This document shows positions 45,711 to 59,411 of a DNA stretch of 64,000 nt, one piece after another. This stretch comes from Euptelea pleiosperma (taxonomy: Eukaryota > Streptophyta > Magnoliopsida > Ranunculales > Eupteleaceae), in assembly GCA_035048495.1 (NCBI GenBank), contig CM068544.1, positions 49,625,893 through 49,689,892 on the forward strand, written 5' to 3'. The translations under genes were made by a program, and so were the position numbers. The notes under the pieces were generated by a model that ran no database searches, was not told where the DNA came from, and worked only from the letters and a program-made list of their open reading frames with translations. Position 1 is the first letter of the stretch; each line of letters opens with the position of its first letter.

Positions 45711-48700
45711 TCAGAATGGAGACTGACACAATGGGCATGTCGATTTGTGAGACGTCGAGAACCACTTGTAGAGGCATGCTGAATGAAACTTGTGCTTGCA
45801 GGTCTTGCAAGCAAGTCGAGGAAGGCTGTTGTTAGCAGTATGTATGATGCTGTAACAAATGGGGCACTCCTCAACGCCTTGGAATTCCTTATCAAAGTTG
45901 CTCTTCCATGTTCGTATCGCTTCGGCTAAGGCTCCATTCTGCATTACACAAGTGAATCAGCTGCTATATTTGACCAAGGAAGATTCAATTGGTCAAAATC
46001 ACTTGCCAATAAATCATATGCTTCATCCAGAAGAGATAATGATGGCAAGATAAATGAAAAAACACCAAGGAGAAGAAAAATCAAAGGAAAAAAGAAAGTA
46101 TATCAGCATGATGTAGGTACATCAAGCTCGGAAGATGCTGTATATCACTAGTATCCATAGTAAATACCTGACTACGAACAAATGCAATCATAGACATCAA
46201 CCATTTTCTTTGCTTTGTATCACTAATGCCAAGGCTCCTTGTGCAATCAACATCGACAGGCCGCAATGGGTAAGACGCGGGTAGGCGAATAACCAAATCC
46301 ATTCCTGTCTCCTCCTTTTTATAGGTAGCAACAACCTCATAGGCTGATTTGTTTACACTAACTGAGAAATTCTCATCAGCAACAGAGGCCTTTTTGATCT
46401 GCAAGAGAGAAGCCAATAAATTCCAAAGCTCCTCGGTATAATATTTACATACAACTGATAAAAGTCTTGTCAGCCAAAGGAGAGTGGATAACCAGGCAGA
46501 AATAGGAACAGATTATTAAATAAGATATCCTTATTTATGAGCCTCTGAAATAAACATGGAATCTTACTCACAGTTTCTACTGTCTGGTGAGTAATTTTTA
46601 AGTCTGTCTCAATATGTTAAGTTTAACAAGACTTACATTTAATAATACTTCAATACACTTCTGACTGGATAATGTCACAGATGCACCTGTCATAAATAAA
46701 TTCATGTAGAAAACAGGCATACAATGTGATATTTCAAGTCCAACTTTAATCCTGACAGAAATTTATTGCTCACCAAGGCGATAAAAATATTATCATGCCT
46801 ACATACTACCGTGATAGATAGCATCTCTAGATTTTTCTCAACAGAACGAGACAAGGTAAATTACTGTTAATATGTCAGTTTTCCAAACCATAATAACATC
46901 ATCCCATGTATTATCAAAGTAGGGTTCATGCTGAGGGAAATCAATTTCTCTACAGGCATTTTGAAAATGATGTATGTTTTATTTACAAGGTTGTTAACTC
47001 AATTTCGTAGTAGTGTGCTGCATCTACACTTGATTTTTTGGATGTATTACTGTACCAGGCTTTCTGGGGTGGCCACACCTAACACTTCATATCTGTGTCC
47101 AACTCTGAGACACCATTCATTGTTAGTGTTTTAACAGTGGGATGACATGGTTGAATTCAAATCCTCATCACAGGACAAAAGGTAGCTATTCAAATTGATG
47201 AGTCCAGGCTGCATAGAAATGTGCAAGTGAGAACACAAGTGACTCATTCCAACTTTGAGGCTCTGTACTGTCAATATTTAGTTTACAAAATCTAAGCTCT
47301 TTACAGCATACAATTTTCAAATTCCTCAAAATCAAGTTACTGAATCAGTTACATACCTGAGATAGTTCGTCCGCGAGCAAAGGAGGACTGCACCATGTTT
47401 TCGTGAAAGACTCAATTGCAGATGATGCAGATCGGTCCCGCAAGCTGGTAAACCAATCTCGGACATAAGCAGGAAGAACATGGAGCATCAAACCATATAT
47501 TGCACCAGCAAGCGATGCCATTTCCTTAGTTCCAACAGGCCAAAGTGACTCGACAGAAAACAACAAAGAACCTGTTGTGATGGCGCGTGTTGCTGCAGTA
47601 GCAGCCTCAGATACTTCGGCTGGAAGCTCAACATCTTTCTTTTTCAAGCTATGTATTGCACCAGGCTTCAATGGAATATGCTGGAAAAGGCAATCCAATA
47701 TTGCTGAATTTGAAGAATCTTGTATACACTGAATCAATCTCTGCCTTGTGGGCGCAGATGATGGTAAAGATTGAAGGTGAGACAGCAACAAAGCCCAGGC
47801 AATGAAGACATTTACCTGCAGATTAGAAAATGAAATCTTCACAATCACCAAACTCCCAACAGGGAAGAAACCCTACAGCATTTAAGTAATTTATAACTAG
47901 AAATGATAATAATTGAACTACCAAAAGTTGCATACTGATTGCAGCAAATTACCCGATGGTGTTCCACTAAATCCATTTCAAGTAATTCTGATGGTGATTT
48001 TTCAATCATGCAAGAGATCTCTCCTCTCAGATTAACAGTTTCTTCCGAAGATGAATCAAGACGACGAGACTGGTCAAACTCCTGTTCAACAGCAATATCC
48101 CCATCCAGGCAACATGCAGTATCTTCCTTGGTGATAGCCAAATGTGAAACAGGTTCAGTGGAAAGAGTAATAAAAGCAGCAAACTGCAAAGAAGAAATAG
48201 GCTTCGATGAAAAAAGGATTGCATACAAAGAACTAATAGGCCCTTTCCTTAGCCCCCAAAATTCCATTGACCGTACTGCTGTATTTATAACATGGTGGGG
48301 GGACTTGATAACAATTGAAGCTACTAACTCCCAGAAATGAGAATGCGATTGTCGGGATGATGCTATAATAGACGAAGCCTCCTGACAAGAAGAACTTGCA
48401 ATGGCCTCGGCAACACCTGTGGCAAAGAATAAGCGAAGAACACCTTCAAGTATCCGATCTTTAATATGGCTCCATTTTTCTGCTTTCAAGGAGTTCAAAG
48501 TCTCAGTGTCTTCCATTTGTTGGAGTTCAATAAGCCCACAGAACAAGGAGAACGTAAAAAGGGCATTCCTAGCAATATTCATAGAAGGGGACAAAATCCA
48601 AACTGCTTGCTCAAGCTTCTTTACAACTTCCAAGATATCAGAAGCAAAGGTGTTCATAACAGCATCATCTACATTCTCGGCTATTTCCTCCATCACCACA

Positions 48701-51700
48701 ACTGCAGATTCAGTCCACCCCCGAAGCTGAGATAATACAAACTCCCAATCATCTTCATTGAACTCCTTCCAACAGTAAGCAACAGAAACTGCTGTTAGCT
48801 TTGATAGTGTCATCTGTACAAATGGTGATTGGTTAACTGCAGCCGTGGCACAACCATCAGATCTCTGTTTTCGAAATAAATCTACTAGTAATGTTTTCTC
48901 TGAATGGCTGATGTCTCTTCGCAATGCTGTTTTTAACGCTCCTATTCCTCCTATTGCACTTACAGGATAACAAGATATGATCACTTGAACCCATTCTTCC
49001 AAATCTGCAATGATACATAAGAAGGTATCATCAACATCACAATGCAAACAGGAAATCTAAGATACCCCACAAGGCAGACCCCAAGGATGGTCTACCAATG
49101 ACCATTCACCATATTTCTTTTGTCTGAATGTCAAAAGACATTCGATAAATGAGAGTTACAATAATCTGACGGGGTTCAATTTTCGTGCAGGAAATCACCC
49201 AGGTGGGACCCTTAATATAGTGGATTACACGCCTGTATGTGGTACACGATACTGATACAGTCGTAAAGGTCTACCCAACCAGAGATCTAGTCTACATGAC
49301 TCACCTAAATTATAAATTTAAAAGAGAAACAAACTAGAAAAATATAATTTACCTTGTCCTGTTTCCCATAAAATTAGAGGTGGCAACAAGAGAGCTTTTT
49401 GAAGCCAACCCTCGATGATATCATGCATGTGGTTTTCCTTGAAAGAATCAGGTGGAGCATCTTTACTAGCTTCACCAGATGCAGTGCCTCTATATCGTAA
49501 TGGTTGAATAAGAACATTTGTAACAAAAGGAAGAATCCTCAAACAGTTTCTGTTAACCGTCCTACCAACAAAAAGTTTATTTACAACATGTTCAAAAAGT
49601 ACTGCAGCTTTGTCCTTTCCCCATGTATTATCTTTGATTACTAGAGTCATGAGCAAAGATACAAGAGCTCTCAAGAATGGGTCTTGAATACTCTCTACCT
49701 CATCATCTGAAGCAACCCACACATTGAAAAAACTCAGTTCGTCATTGGCTCCATGAACAAGAGCACCATCAAGTAAAATGTTGACAATGGAATCTACCAG
49801 GCCCTCAGGAAAAGAGTTTCCACTTTTTAAAAATTCACTCAGTGAAGGTAAGAAAGAGCCTAAAGCACTGCCCCCTCTCCACTTCCATGTGCATAATACT
49901 TCAGCAGCAAGCCATGCTCGAGAATAAGAATGTGAGGGAACCAGCTCATCCGGTGCTTCTAATGATGAAGACACGGGATTTTGTGAGATAGAACCAGCAA
50001 TAACTCGACTGAATCCAAGTTCTGAAAGAAGCTTGTCAATAAAAGCAACAAACTGGTGATGCCCAGATGCCTGCACTCCATGAATATTAGCAATAGATCA
50101 GTCCTAATCTCCTAAATCTGATTGCAAGAAAGATAGCACTTACAATTACCATAAATTCAAAATAATTTTGAGAATAAACCAACATTACCCACTTAATTAG
50201 GTGCAGGGAACCAGAAAGGACTGTTCAACTTCAAACTACTGATCTAGAGCAAAAATGACAAAGATGTATTTCAGTAGTTTGAACATACTAGTGTTCAGTG
50301 TCCTGGATTTCAGGAAATGAAGTCATATTAGTGTTTCCCATACTAGTGTCCGTATCCATATCTGGCATTTTTAGTGTCAGAGTAGCATAATGTAGCATAA
50401 AGGGCAGTAAGAAAAATTTGCTAGCTATTTTTTGGTACATACACAAATGCTGAGGCATGGCGGGAGTATGGACTATGCAGTGATGGGCTTGGTGAACAAT
50501 GCAAAAAGGACTCAAGATTCAGTAAAAATCATAATCCAAACTACAGCTTTTATATAAACGATAAGTTTTTAGCCATGGTTCAAAATATCAATATGTATCA
50601 TAATGTAGATACATATCATAGTCTGAGCCTACTGACATGAAACATAAGGTAGTCTGTGTTGAACAACCACTTTACTCTAAAAGCTTAACCTGTTGGAGGG
50701 AGGCGTAACAATGTATATCAAATTGTCTACAGATCGAACAGAGGTGGAGTGTTGGTCACACAGCCAAACAACACACTCCAAAAACATCCCCCCCCCCCCC
50801 CCCCCCCCCCCCCGAGGACTCAAACCAGTGACCTACTGGGACCTTCCTGCTCTGATAACAGTTAGTGCAATGTACCTCAGCGTGACATAGAACAAAAAAG
50901 TGACTCTTTATAGTAAATGTGTTGTAAAGGTAGCATGGTTTAAAATTTCGGAATGTTTCGTTTCGTTTCGTAAGGAAACCTCAATGTTTCGTAATGTTTT
51001 ATTTTACTTTTCATATATTTATTTTCTTATTTTTATTACTTCTAGAAAAACTTCTAATTTTTATATAACTAAAATTGAAGTATAATACATGTGTATGGAC
51101 ATGTCTGCATTCAGGCTTCTCAAGGCACGGTGTTAGATATCCACCATAGTTGTGTCAGACACCAATACACATCTGTGTCATTGTTACGTAGCAGTAAAAG
51201 TGCAGTGCAATGTATCTTACTGTATTGTTGAAAAAGTGTGGTTCTCTACTTCTCTTATAATATATGTGGTTGTAGGGATAGTATAATTTTTATCTCATTT
51301 CGTTAATGCATTGATACATATTGTGATACATGCCCTTTTCAGCTTAATGATATGCACAACAATACCAATATTTTAAACCTTGGTTGTAACAGGATACATA
51401 ATGGATATCATCATATATCTAGTGACAAGTTAAGAACATAATACACATCAATGTAATGCTATATTGTCCAAAAGCTCTCTCAAGGTTAGAAAATGAACTT
51501 ATGTAATAATTTAAATTCAGAAAAAACCTTTAAGAAAAAAAAGGGTCCAGATATGTCACATTTGAATCGAATGTCAAAATCAAAGGACAACAGATCTGAG
51601 AAATTAGCACAATGGACTAATAATAGCATCACAAAAGTATGTTGATGTAAACTGTCTTAAATGTTTAGTTCACTAACTAAAATATGCTATGCTGTTCTAA

Positions 51701-54700
51701 CACATAGAAACCAGATATGGTAAACACAATTATCATCAGAGAAAATAAATTTATTAATAAAGAGAACTCACAACCAATGCAATCAATAACTAAATGATTG
51801 AAATGGATTCCTTACACAATTATCCACGAATGTGTTTTCAACTTTCAGGGTGGCTGATCTTGTTCCATCACTGATGACCGGCAAGACCCACAAAGGCCAA
51901 AATTTGCCTTCCTCCATCAACCGGTCCAACAGACTTTGCTCTTCACAATGGTCATGACAGATGAATTCAAGGACTTCCAACATCCACTGGCAGCACAAAG
52001 ATGGGACTTTATCTATATTAATGGTATTTGTCTCAAAGATGGCAGACCTGATAGTCTGAATCAAAATACTTTCCAACCCCTTCAGACTGTATATGCTAAG
52101 GCATTTCCGGAAATGAGTACTTATCTTAAAACGAAAAGCATGAATTGATTCACCAAAAACCAACTTGCCATTAAGCATTTCCTGCGACTCACCGTCAACT
52201 GCATTTTCAGATGTCACTGAACTCTCATCTACAGCAACCTGGGATGCCAGTCTACACTCCCAGTCAATTATAAATATGGTAGCTAAAATACATGGAACCA
52301 GTGCACAGTCCCCGTCAATTGACTTTAAGCAAAAGAAACTGCCCTCAAGAACCTCAAGAGCAAATTGGGCCATCTCAAGCATGTTGATACAGGATTCACA
52401 TTTTGGCATTGAATCTTTTACTCCAGTGCATAATATTAAAGAACATGCATCCTTTGCCCAAGTAAAAGAAGATCCCATAAGAAGTGGGGCAAACTTTTTG
52501 AGGACCTCCTCAAATATCAGGACCATAGCATCTCTGGAAACAAAGGAAGTCTGATCATCCTCTGTCAAGCCACCAAGAACGGCCCTGTAGCAAAGGATGA
52601 GGAAGATATCTTACAGCATGCAACAAGAAAATTTAGTTCATAAAAATGTACAGTAGCCAAAATTCAGTAGTTAAAAGGACAATAAATGCATATAATACTC
52701 TTTTTTTAAACAAAGGGTACAACTAGCATTCAATTCAAAAATTGTTTGCCCATTGTTATTACTAGTATTAGTAGTACTACGTATAACTGAATTACTGGAG
52801 CTTCATTTCATGAATTTTAGTTCATACAGTTGGGATCAACTTCACGAACTTAGAAGATGGACTCCATGTCTAGATGGCCACCATTCTGGTGATCATAGTT
52901 ACCAGACAATTTCCCCTAATAACTTCCACAAATACTTCCTTTCCTGCTTAGTGTTTCTTGCCAAGATAAGAGAAGGTCAAAGTGCTGTACAATGAGACAT
53001 CACCCACTTCTATATCTCTACTTGACACGTAGGCTCATAAATTGTAATATCCTCCCAATTTTGGCATCCACGACTCCAAATTATTCACCTAGTCAAGTTT
53101 GAATGCATTATACCAGAGGAAAAAGGATCAGAAACACAAGTGGTGAAAATCATCCTTCCACATATTTTTACAATAGCACAAAGCCCTAGACTTCACAAAA
53201 TTTCCTCTAAGTTGTTGAATTTGCTGATATTTATTACTTAATTGAATATCATCAAGTATAAATTCATCTCGCATATTCATAATTCCCGACCAATTCTAAT
53301 TCTAATATAGCATCAATGGTGAACTGATGAATTTCAGAAAAGCACAAGTTCCCTTCAGTTCTAATAAATTAAATCTATGTAATGTCTTTCCCTGGCCTTC
53401 ATCCCATAGGTTCCTGATGTATTGTTAACTGTTTAGTATATGGGTTTTACTGAATATACAGTGATTGTTTAAGATGGTCCATAGATGATGACCCAAAAAT
53501 GTAACCTCCATACGTAAGACTAAAGACTATTGCAGAAATTTACCTTCTCACAAAATCAGTTTCCTCAAGCAAGTTAATTTAGTTTAAACATTATAATGAA
53601 ATGAACAATTAACATAACATACCGTAGAAAGCGAGAGTGTGACTTCAGGAAGGGAGGAGAACAACAGGCAACAGAAGCAGCAGTTGAATCTAATAACTTG
53701 TGATGCCAGTGTTCTTGGTGGAAGCCTTGCCGATAACTAAATTCAAATCCCACCTTCCTCTTACCAATTTCTCCTCTTACTTTCTCCATGAGCATTGCCA
53801 ACACAGCAATGTGATCAAAGTCTAGAGGCCCAAGCTCAGTTCCAGAACGATCCTCAAGTTTTGTGGCATATGTGATAATACTACACCATTGTTCAGCAAA
53901 AAGTTCATCATCGAGTAAAGAAAGTAAAAGATCTAATCGTGCACTAGTGGAATGATTATTTCCATGCAAACACCATGGGACAAAAATTTCCTTGAAAACT
54001 TGCAAAAAATGCTTTGACTTTGATTCATTGTCACCTTCATCAAGAAGATGACTGTTAGAATGCCCTCCATTGTTAACAGAGAGCTGTGAAACTATTTGTC
54101 GTGGTCCAAATATTGAAACTGTAACTGATAAAAGTCTGACAGCATCTGCTGAGTCCTGTTGTCAAGAACAACAAAAGAATGCATGTTGTTAGAGAGAGCC
54201 AAATGGAAGAACACATACTACGCAGAAATCCCCAAATCGAATGCTTATAACATAAAAAGGGTCTGGTATACCAAATAGCAGTTCAATAGGCTTGAAAATA
54301 ATCAACTTAGATCCCATACGTCTATTGAAGTAGGGGTTAAGCTATAGAAACTAGTTAAATTTACTAAAAACTTGACCGAGGCAGCTCAGCACGACCCATT
54401 CCCTAATTGATTCAATGGGAAGACCAATTCTAAATGAGGCTTGATTGACTTGTATGGCAAGCTAGAAAATTCGACCTGACTTGAAAAAGTCTCGTTAGGG
54501 CTTTACGCTGAAAATAATGTAAATTCAAGAACTTTTCTCAGTTTTCCATCAACTTTAAGAATACTTTAGGGCTACTTTGAGCAATATAAATACGTAAACT
54601 ATATTTTCCAAATTTCACTTATCAAAAAAATATAATATTTCCCATAATTTTCAAGGTTCATGATTGTAGGTTTTTTCAAGTGTCTCTAAATGGAAAATGA

Positions 54701-57700
54701 GGACCTTGCATAGGTGCAGGAAACTTCAGCCCAATGAAACCAAGTTTCAATTACGGAGTCCCATATTAGCTTTTGTGGCTATTAAACTCGGCCATAATGA
54801 GGTGTTAGCCGTGGAAAATATTAGCCTCCAAGACTAAACACTAGGTTTTGCACAGGGTGAAGTGGTGCACAAGTGAGTGAGATCCGAAAATTTTGGCACC
54901 TGGCTATGCTCCGGTGTGACTCCTTTAAATTCTAGTATATATTGAATATGGAAACTAGGACCCCATGACCTCATTGTTTTGATGTAGACAACCAATTGAT
55001 CAACTCAACCTACCTCCAAGCAGAGTCCAATTTTCATGTGTTTAAACACTTTATCAAGTAAAATTACAAAAACCAAGTCCCTTACAGCACAAAGAATGAT
55101 AACAAATTTAAATTCTCTCTCAAGAGAGCACATAGTAGAAATTGTGAGAGCAACAGCCAAAAAGCAGCAAATCCAAAATTAAGCAGAAGAAAGCAAGTAT
55201 TTATATTCCTCCTTTAGGTAAACACAGAAATAGCTCCAGAGTACATAAGATAGAGCCAAAGAACACATTGCAACTTACCAGAGATCTAATCAATGGAAAA
55301 GATTTTGTCACCATTGGTCCCGCTAAAAACATCAGAGGCCATGTTTCACCTTTTTGCACTGCGTGTTGCTCCAGTAACAAAAGAAAGTTCACGAACTGGT
55401 CTACACACTCAGAGGGTCTTTGTAAGTTCTCTGCTTGCTGAAAAATCTCAAGACAGTTCTCCTGAAATGGTGTACAGAATGTGCTGAGCAAATCACATTT
55501 CTTCAAAGAAATTTCCGATAGAATTTCGATGATGCATTTTCCCAAGTCTTGCATGTAGCTCAAGGGGTATTTCATATTCAACTTCTCCATTGTCCTTCCC
55601 TGAAAAGGTTGAGTATTCTCCTCAGATGAGCTGCTGGACTTCGCAGAGATGACTCCATCCTCATTTTTTGGGCTGACTAACAAAAGATAGTCATGCCACA
55701 AAAGATTTACAAGGATATTGCCAACAAGACTGACTTGGAAATGATTAACAGCGTCTATTGTGTTAAAATATCTGCACATCAAAGCAGAAAAAATCAGAAA
55801 TCAAGAAATGGATGAAAAATACCAACATACTAGAAATTGCAGTAAAATTTCAAATCCACTGGGTGCACGACCAACAAAACAGAGCAGGATGTAATTAACG
55901 TCATGAATAAATACTTGACAATATCTCAGAAAGATTCACACCTTGATGCATTATGTATTCCCCAAAGAAAACATTCTTTAAATGCCTTGAAAAATGCCAG
56001 TCGATCGGCAGCTGAGGAGTGGGATGGGTTCCTTCCCGCCCATAGGTTATTGAAGAAGTTCAGAAAAAATTGCTCTCCAACTATTGCTTTAGAAGGTATG
56101 GTATCTATGAACTGAATTAAAATTGGATAGGAAATTTGCTGTGATCCATAGCATCTATTCCTCAAGAAATGCCAAAACCGATTCAGTACAGTCTTCTGAA
56201 TATTGGCGAGCTCCCAACTGTCTGGAAACCTTTTAGAAAATAGCAATATTGTGTTCCACATCGAAGAATGACATGCTGGATCCCTCTCTTGAAAAGCGCC
56301 AAGTATTGCAGCAGATAGAGTTTTCATATTTCCGTCATTAAATGCATGAGCTATATGTTTAATGAAACTCCCAAGTATTGAATATGTAGCTGACCGGACA
56401 ACAGGATTTTGAAACTTGAGAAATTCTAGAAAATACTTATGAGTAGAAAACATCTTTTCAGCAGAAGAAATAGCAGTTGCCCTAGCCTTTGAAGCATTTT
56501 TTGGTTCGGCAGTTACATTTTCAAAACCAGGACTTTGTAACCGTATGCCTAACAAAATATCAATAAGTGTGGCTAATGCCAGCAATGATGAAGAAATCAC
56601 CTGCAATCCAAGTAACCAGGAAACATAAATATGGCATTAGAGAGGATGACCAATACCTTGCCCAGAAATAAGATAAACAACAGGAATTACAGGAAAAAAG
56701 AAGCATAAACTATATAGTGACTTGTAGTATCCATGCATTAACACATTGATACAGGGATAACACTGTCACCAAAAAAGAAAAATCATTAGCGAAGACAGGA
56801 CATAAAAAAGAGAATGATTTGTTGAACCGATCCAACTACAAAGGCATCAGAAGTTAAAAAAAAAGAAAGTGTAAGGCCTCGAATACTGTCTAAGAAATGA
56901 GTAGTTTTTAAATTCCAAACAGGAAAAGACAAGGCAGAATGAACCATGGGGCACTGTATTATCTTTGAGTTAGGTCTTTTTGTGAAGTTCATATCCTCTT
57001 GAAGATTATGAAGGCCTCAGAGATCAATCCCCAGGGTGTTTAGGTTTTGCTTGGGCAATCTTTAAGAATGGTATTATTACGGCCGATCAGCTTCATTGAT
57101 GTAGTCTTCCCTGTCCTTAGCCAGACCCATATCATATTGTGGTCAAGCATATTTCGAGTTTCAACTATTCACTGGGTGCTTCTTGGAACAGTTTTGGAGT
57201 TATTATTGCTGCTCCTAGTTCACCAGTGGCCCAGTGAGCAACTGTGGATGCCAGCTGGTGATGAGGGTTTTGAATCATTCAAGATAATTTTTTCTTCACG
57301 ATCCTCTGTGGTCTTTGGCATGAGAATTTCATGGATCATACTCCGATGCCATTCTACAATAAGCTAACAGAAGGGAGTGAGTGAAATAGTGTAAACCCTA
57401 CTGGTATAAGCTAACCAGTGTATATACTCCACTGGTTGTGGTTCTGCCGTGAGATGGTACTACATCTCCAGTTTGTTGGATTTTGCACCTAGTTCAGTAT
57501 TTAGATATAATTTTGATAGTTGCGACGGCGGTCATCCTAGAAATGTTATAACATGAACTGGTTGTGTGAAGCAAATTCATGTTCATTCTTCAGTGTGCTG
57601 GACTTTTTCCTAGATGAGCATTTAAATGGGACATTGATTATTTTAACGGTTGATACCTAAAATCACAAAAATGGGGTGTATTAAGAGATGTTTTCTACCA

Positions 57701-58764
57701 GGTTTAAAAGGGGCCGTTATAACGGTAGAACGGACTAGGCGTTACCATTTTTCCGTTATAACAGATTGTAACGCACCGGCAAAAACGGAAAAATAGCGGC
57801 GCCAAAATTCTAAATTTGAACTTCAAATTTTCAATAAACTTTATAACGGAAATCGGAAAATAAAGGAAATAACGGACCTTTTTAACAATTTTTTCAGAAA
57901 ATAACGGACGTTATTTTCATTATAACGGAAAAATAACGGCCATTATAATGAAAATAACGTCCGTTATTTTCTGAGCATTAAAACGATACATAACGTAACG
58001 GGGGAGATCCGAATCCGTTATAACGGCCATTATTTTCGTTATAATGGCCTTTTTTAAACCATGGTTTTCTCTTTTGTGTGGCATTGTGCCCACTAGTTAG
58101 ATGAGCATTTAAATTGAACATTGATAATTTTAACAGTTGATACCTAAAATCATAAAAATGGGGTGTATTAAGAGATGTTTTCTCTTTTATGTGGCATTGT
58201 GCCCACTAGACTAGATCAATAATAACGTTGCTGGGAGCAAGTTGCTGTGATTGGCTATGAGGTGATCATAGTTCACGAATAATTAAGGATTTGGGCTAAC
58301 AATAAACTTAGAATCCTTCTAGATAGATGATTTTCCCCTAAGAACTTGACGTCTGCAAAGGCTTTGGGGAGGTTTGGATTATTCGTGCTTGTAAGAAGCA
58401 AACCTATGAACTGATAATCTAGAATACCAGCCACTTCCATCCGCCTCTGTAAGACTACCTTCTTGCAATACAAATTTCAACTTACCAACCATTCACAAGT
58501 CTAGAAATATTGTAAATATGTTAAAATCTAGCCAAGAGCGAATGGTCAAAGAATCATCACAAGCCAAAATGACAGCAAATATTGATGACGAGGGGGACAT
58601 TTAATGCATACCCGTTGGTGCATCTCTTCCAATTCATCCAATGGAGCTGCTTTATCAGACATAGTTTGTGGTGTGAGCTTTAGGTTTTCCTCTAAATACA
58701 GAAATATCTCACTTGTGCATAAAATCAAGGCATCCAGTCTCTTCTCTTGTGCTGGAAAGGCAGC
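45711..58764 (-). CDS. LTN1: E3 ubiquitin-protein ligase listerin, C-terminal 1764 residues (10 exons; N-terminus outside or not found)
   Basis: Exons in coding order: 58764-58612, 56600-55942, 55771-55279, 54155-53623, 52584-51816, 50070-49353, 49004-47953, 47815-47357, 46398-46168, 45938-45711. All junctions are GT-AG and in phase, with no internal stop. Listerin binds stalled 60S-peptidyl-tRNA complexes and ubiquitinates the stuck nascent chain (ribosome quality control). The visible protein starts [20 protein letters not shown] and runs through a long helical (HEAT-like) middle. The exon at 46168-46398 has the RWD-type stretch [19 protein letters not shown]. The last exon carries the C-terminal RING-CH (ECPIC ... 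[17 protein letters not shown] ... CPLC), ending SPF as listerins do. About 150-190 N-terminal residues expected for plants are missing; 58765-64000 on this strand shows no such exon, so they probably lie beyond the window. Confidence 0.93.
50690..50860 (-). repeat. tRNA-derived SINE-like sequence with a 26-base C tract
   Basis: On the minus strand tatcagagcagg (A-box-like) is followed about 20 bases later by ggtttgagtcc (B-box-like, 50816-50826), then a run of 26 G (C on plus, 50788-50813). The sequence after the tract ('gatgtttttggagtgtgttg') is of the kind found in plant SINE bodies. It lies in an LTN1 intron. Confidence 0.4.
50935..51384. repeat. GGTTTAAAA-family foldback in an LTN1 intron
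   Basis: The left end is catggtttaaaatttcgg and the right end is ccaatattttaaaccttgg. Inside is the 'tgtgtcagacacc' repeat also present in mS29 intron 3. No clear target-site duplication. Confidence 0.45.
54200..55270. other. LTN1 intron, nothing definite
   Basis: The intron between the exons ending at 55279 and starting at 54155. The segment 54330-54980 has the composition of an old insertion ('gaccgaggcagctcagcacg', 'ggctatgctccggtgtgactc'), but I could not place it in a class. Confidence 0.3.
57613..58195. repeat. Tandem duplication (~120-bp unit) interrupted by a MITE
   Basis: gatgagcatttaaatggg... 'ggggtgtattaagagatgttttct' at 57613-57696 is repeated at 58101-58184, and the phrase 'gtgtggcattgtgcccactag' (58076-58096) recurs at 58191-58211. 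The first unit is split by the MITE at 57697-58063. Confidence 0.7.
57697..58063. repeat. MULE-like MITE of the GGTTTAAAA family
   Basis: It starts accaggtttaaaaggggccg and ends ggccttttttaaaccatg, with repeated 'ccgttataacgg' inside. GTTTTCT occurs on both sides (57690-57696 and 58064-58070), at least 7 bp of target-site duplication. It sits in the LTN1 intron between the first two visible exons. Confidence 0.65.
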
Positions 58765-58920
58765 CTGTTATCCATAACTGAACGGTAAGCTCAAAAAGCT
58801 TATCCTATTGAATAGTCAAAATGAAATATGAAAAACAAGTGAACAAGATACAACACAAGAATCCTTAGTAATAAAGACAGTCTACAAACAAGCGCAACTA
58901 ACATAGAGCTCCCCTAGGGG

Positions 58921-59208
58921 CAAGGTTTAAAATTTCGTTTCGGAGGAATGTCTCAGTCAAGTAAAAAACCGAGACAAACTCCGAAAGGAAACGATACATT
59001 CACGAAACATTGAACAAATGGAGAAAAAACAAAATTTCCAAAACATTTCGAAATATTTTCAAAATCATGAAATCATATTTTTATTTATTTTTATTTTTTT
59101 GGATTGTATCGGATTGTGTCGGTTTGTCTCGGCAAAACAAACCGAAATATTCCGAAACATTACGAAACGAAAAGAAACATACGAAACATTCCGAAATTTT
59201 AAAACATG
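58921..59208. repeat. 288-bp foldback MITE, CAAGGTTTAAAATTTCG ends
   Basis: The left end caaggtttaaaatttcg is mirrored by the right end cgaaattttaaaacatg. The interior is rich in 'cgaaac' and 'gtttcg'. CCTAGGGG flanks both sides (58913-58920 and 59209-59216), an 8-bp exact target-site duplication consistent with a Mutator-like 9-bp duplication with one change. Confidence 0.7.
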
Positions 59209-59411
59209 CCTAGGGGTTAAGCAATCCTGATTACTAAAAATTCAAGTTTCAAGCTCCGTATATTAAAAGCATGGTTCAAAGTCCCATTCCATCTCAGTTA
59301 AGAAGTCTTGTTCTGGTAAGGTATCGAGACAATACATTGAGATATTTATCATCTCATAGTAGAACCCTACTGTAAGTAATTTAAACTTTTTTAATTTATT
59401 GTGTATTTTAT

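Noticed and set aside
46400..47356. An additional LTN1 exon between the RWD-containing exon and the exon 47357-47815
   Set aside because: The two flanking exons join in phase 0 and the intervening frames (for example 46928-47134 on plus) show no listerin-like sequence.
47939..48735. Plus-strand frames of 133, 109 and 89 codons
   Set aside because: They lie antisense to the long LTN1 exon 47953-49004, and the translations show no family features.
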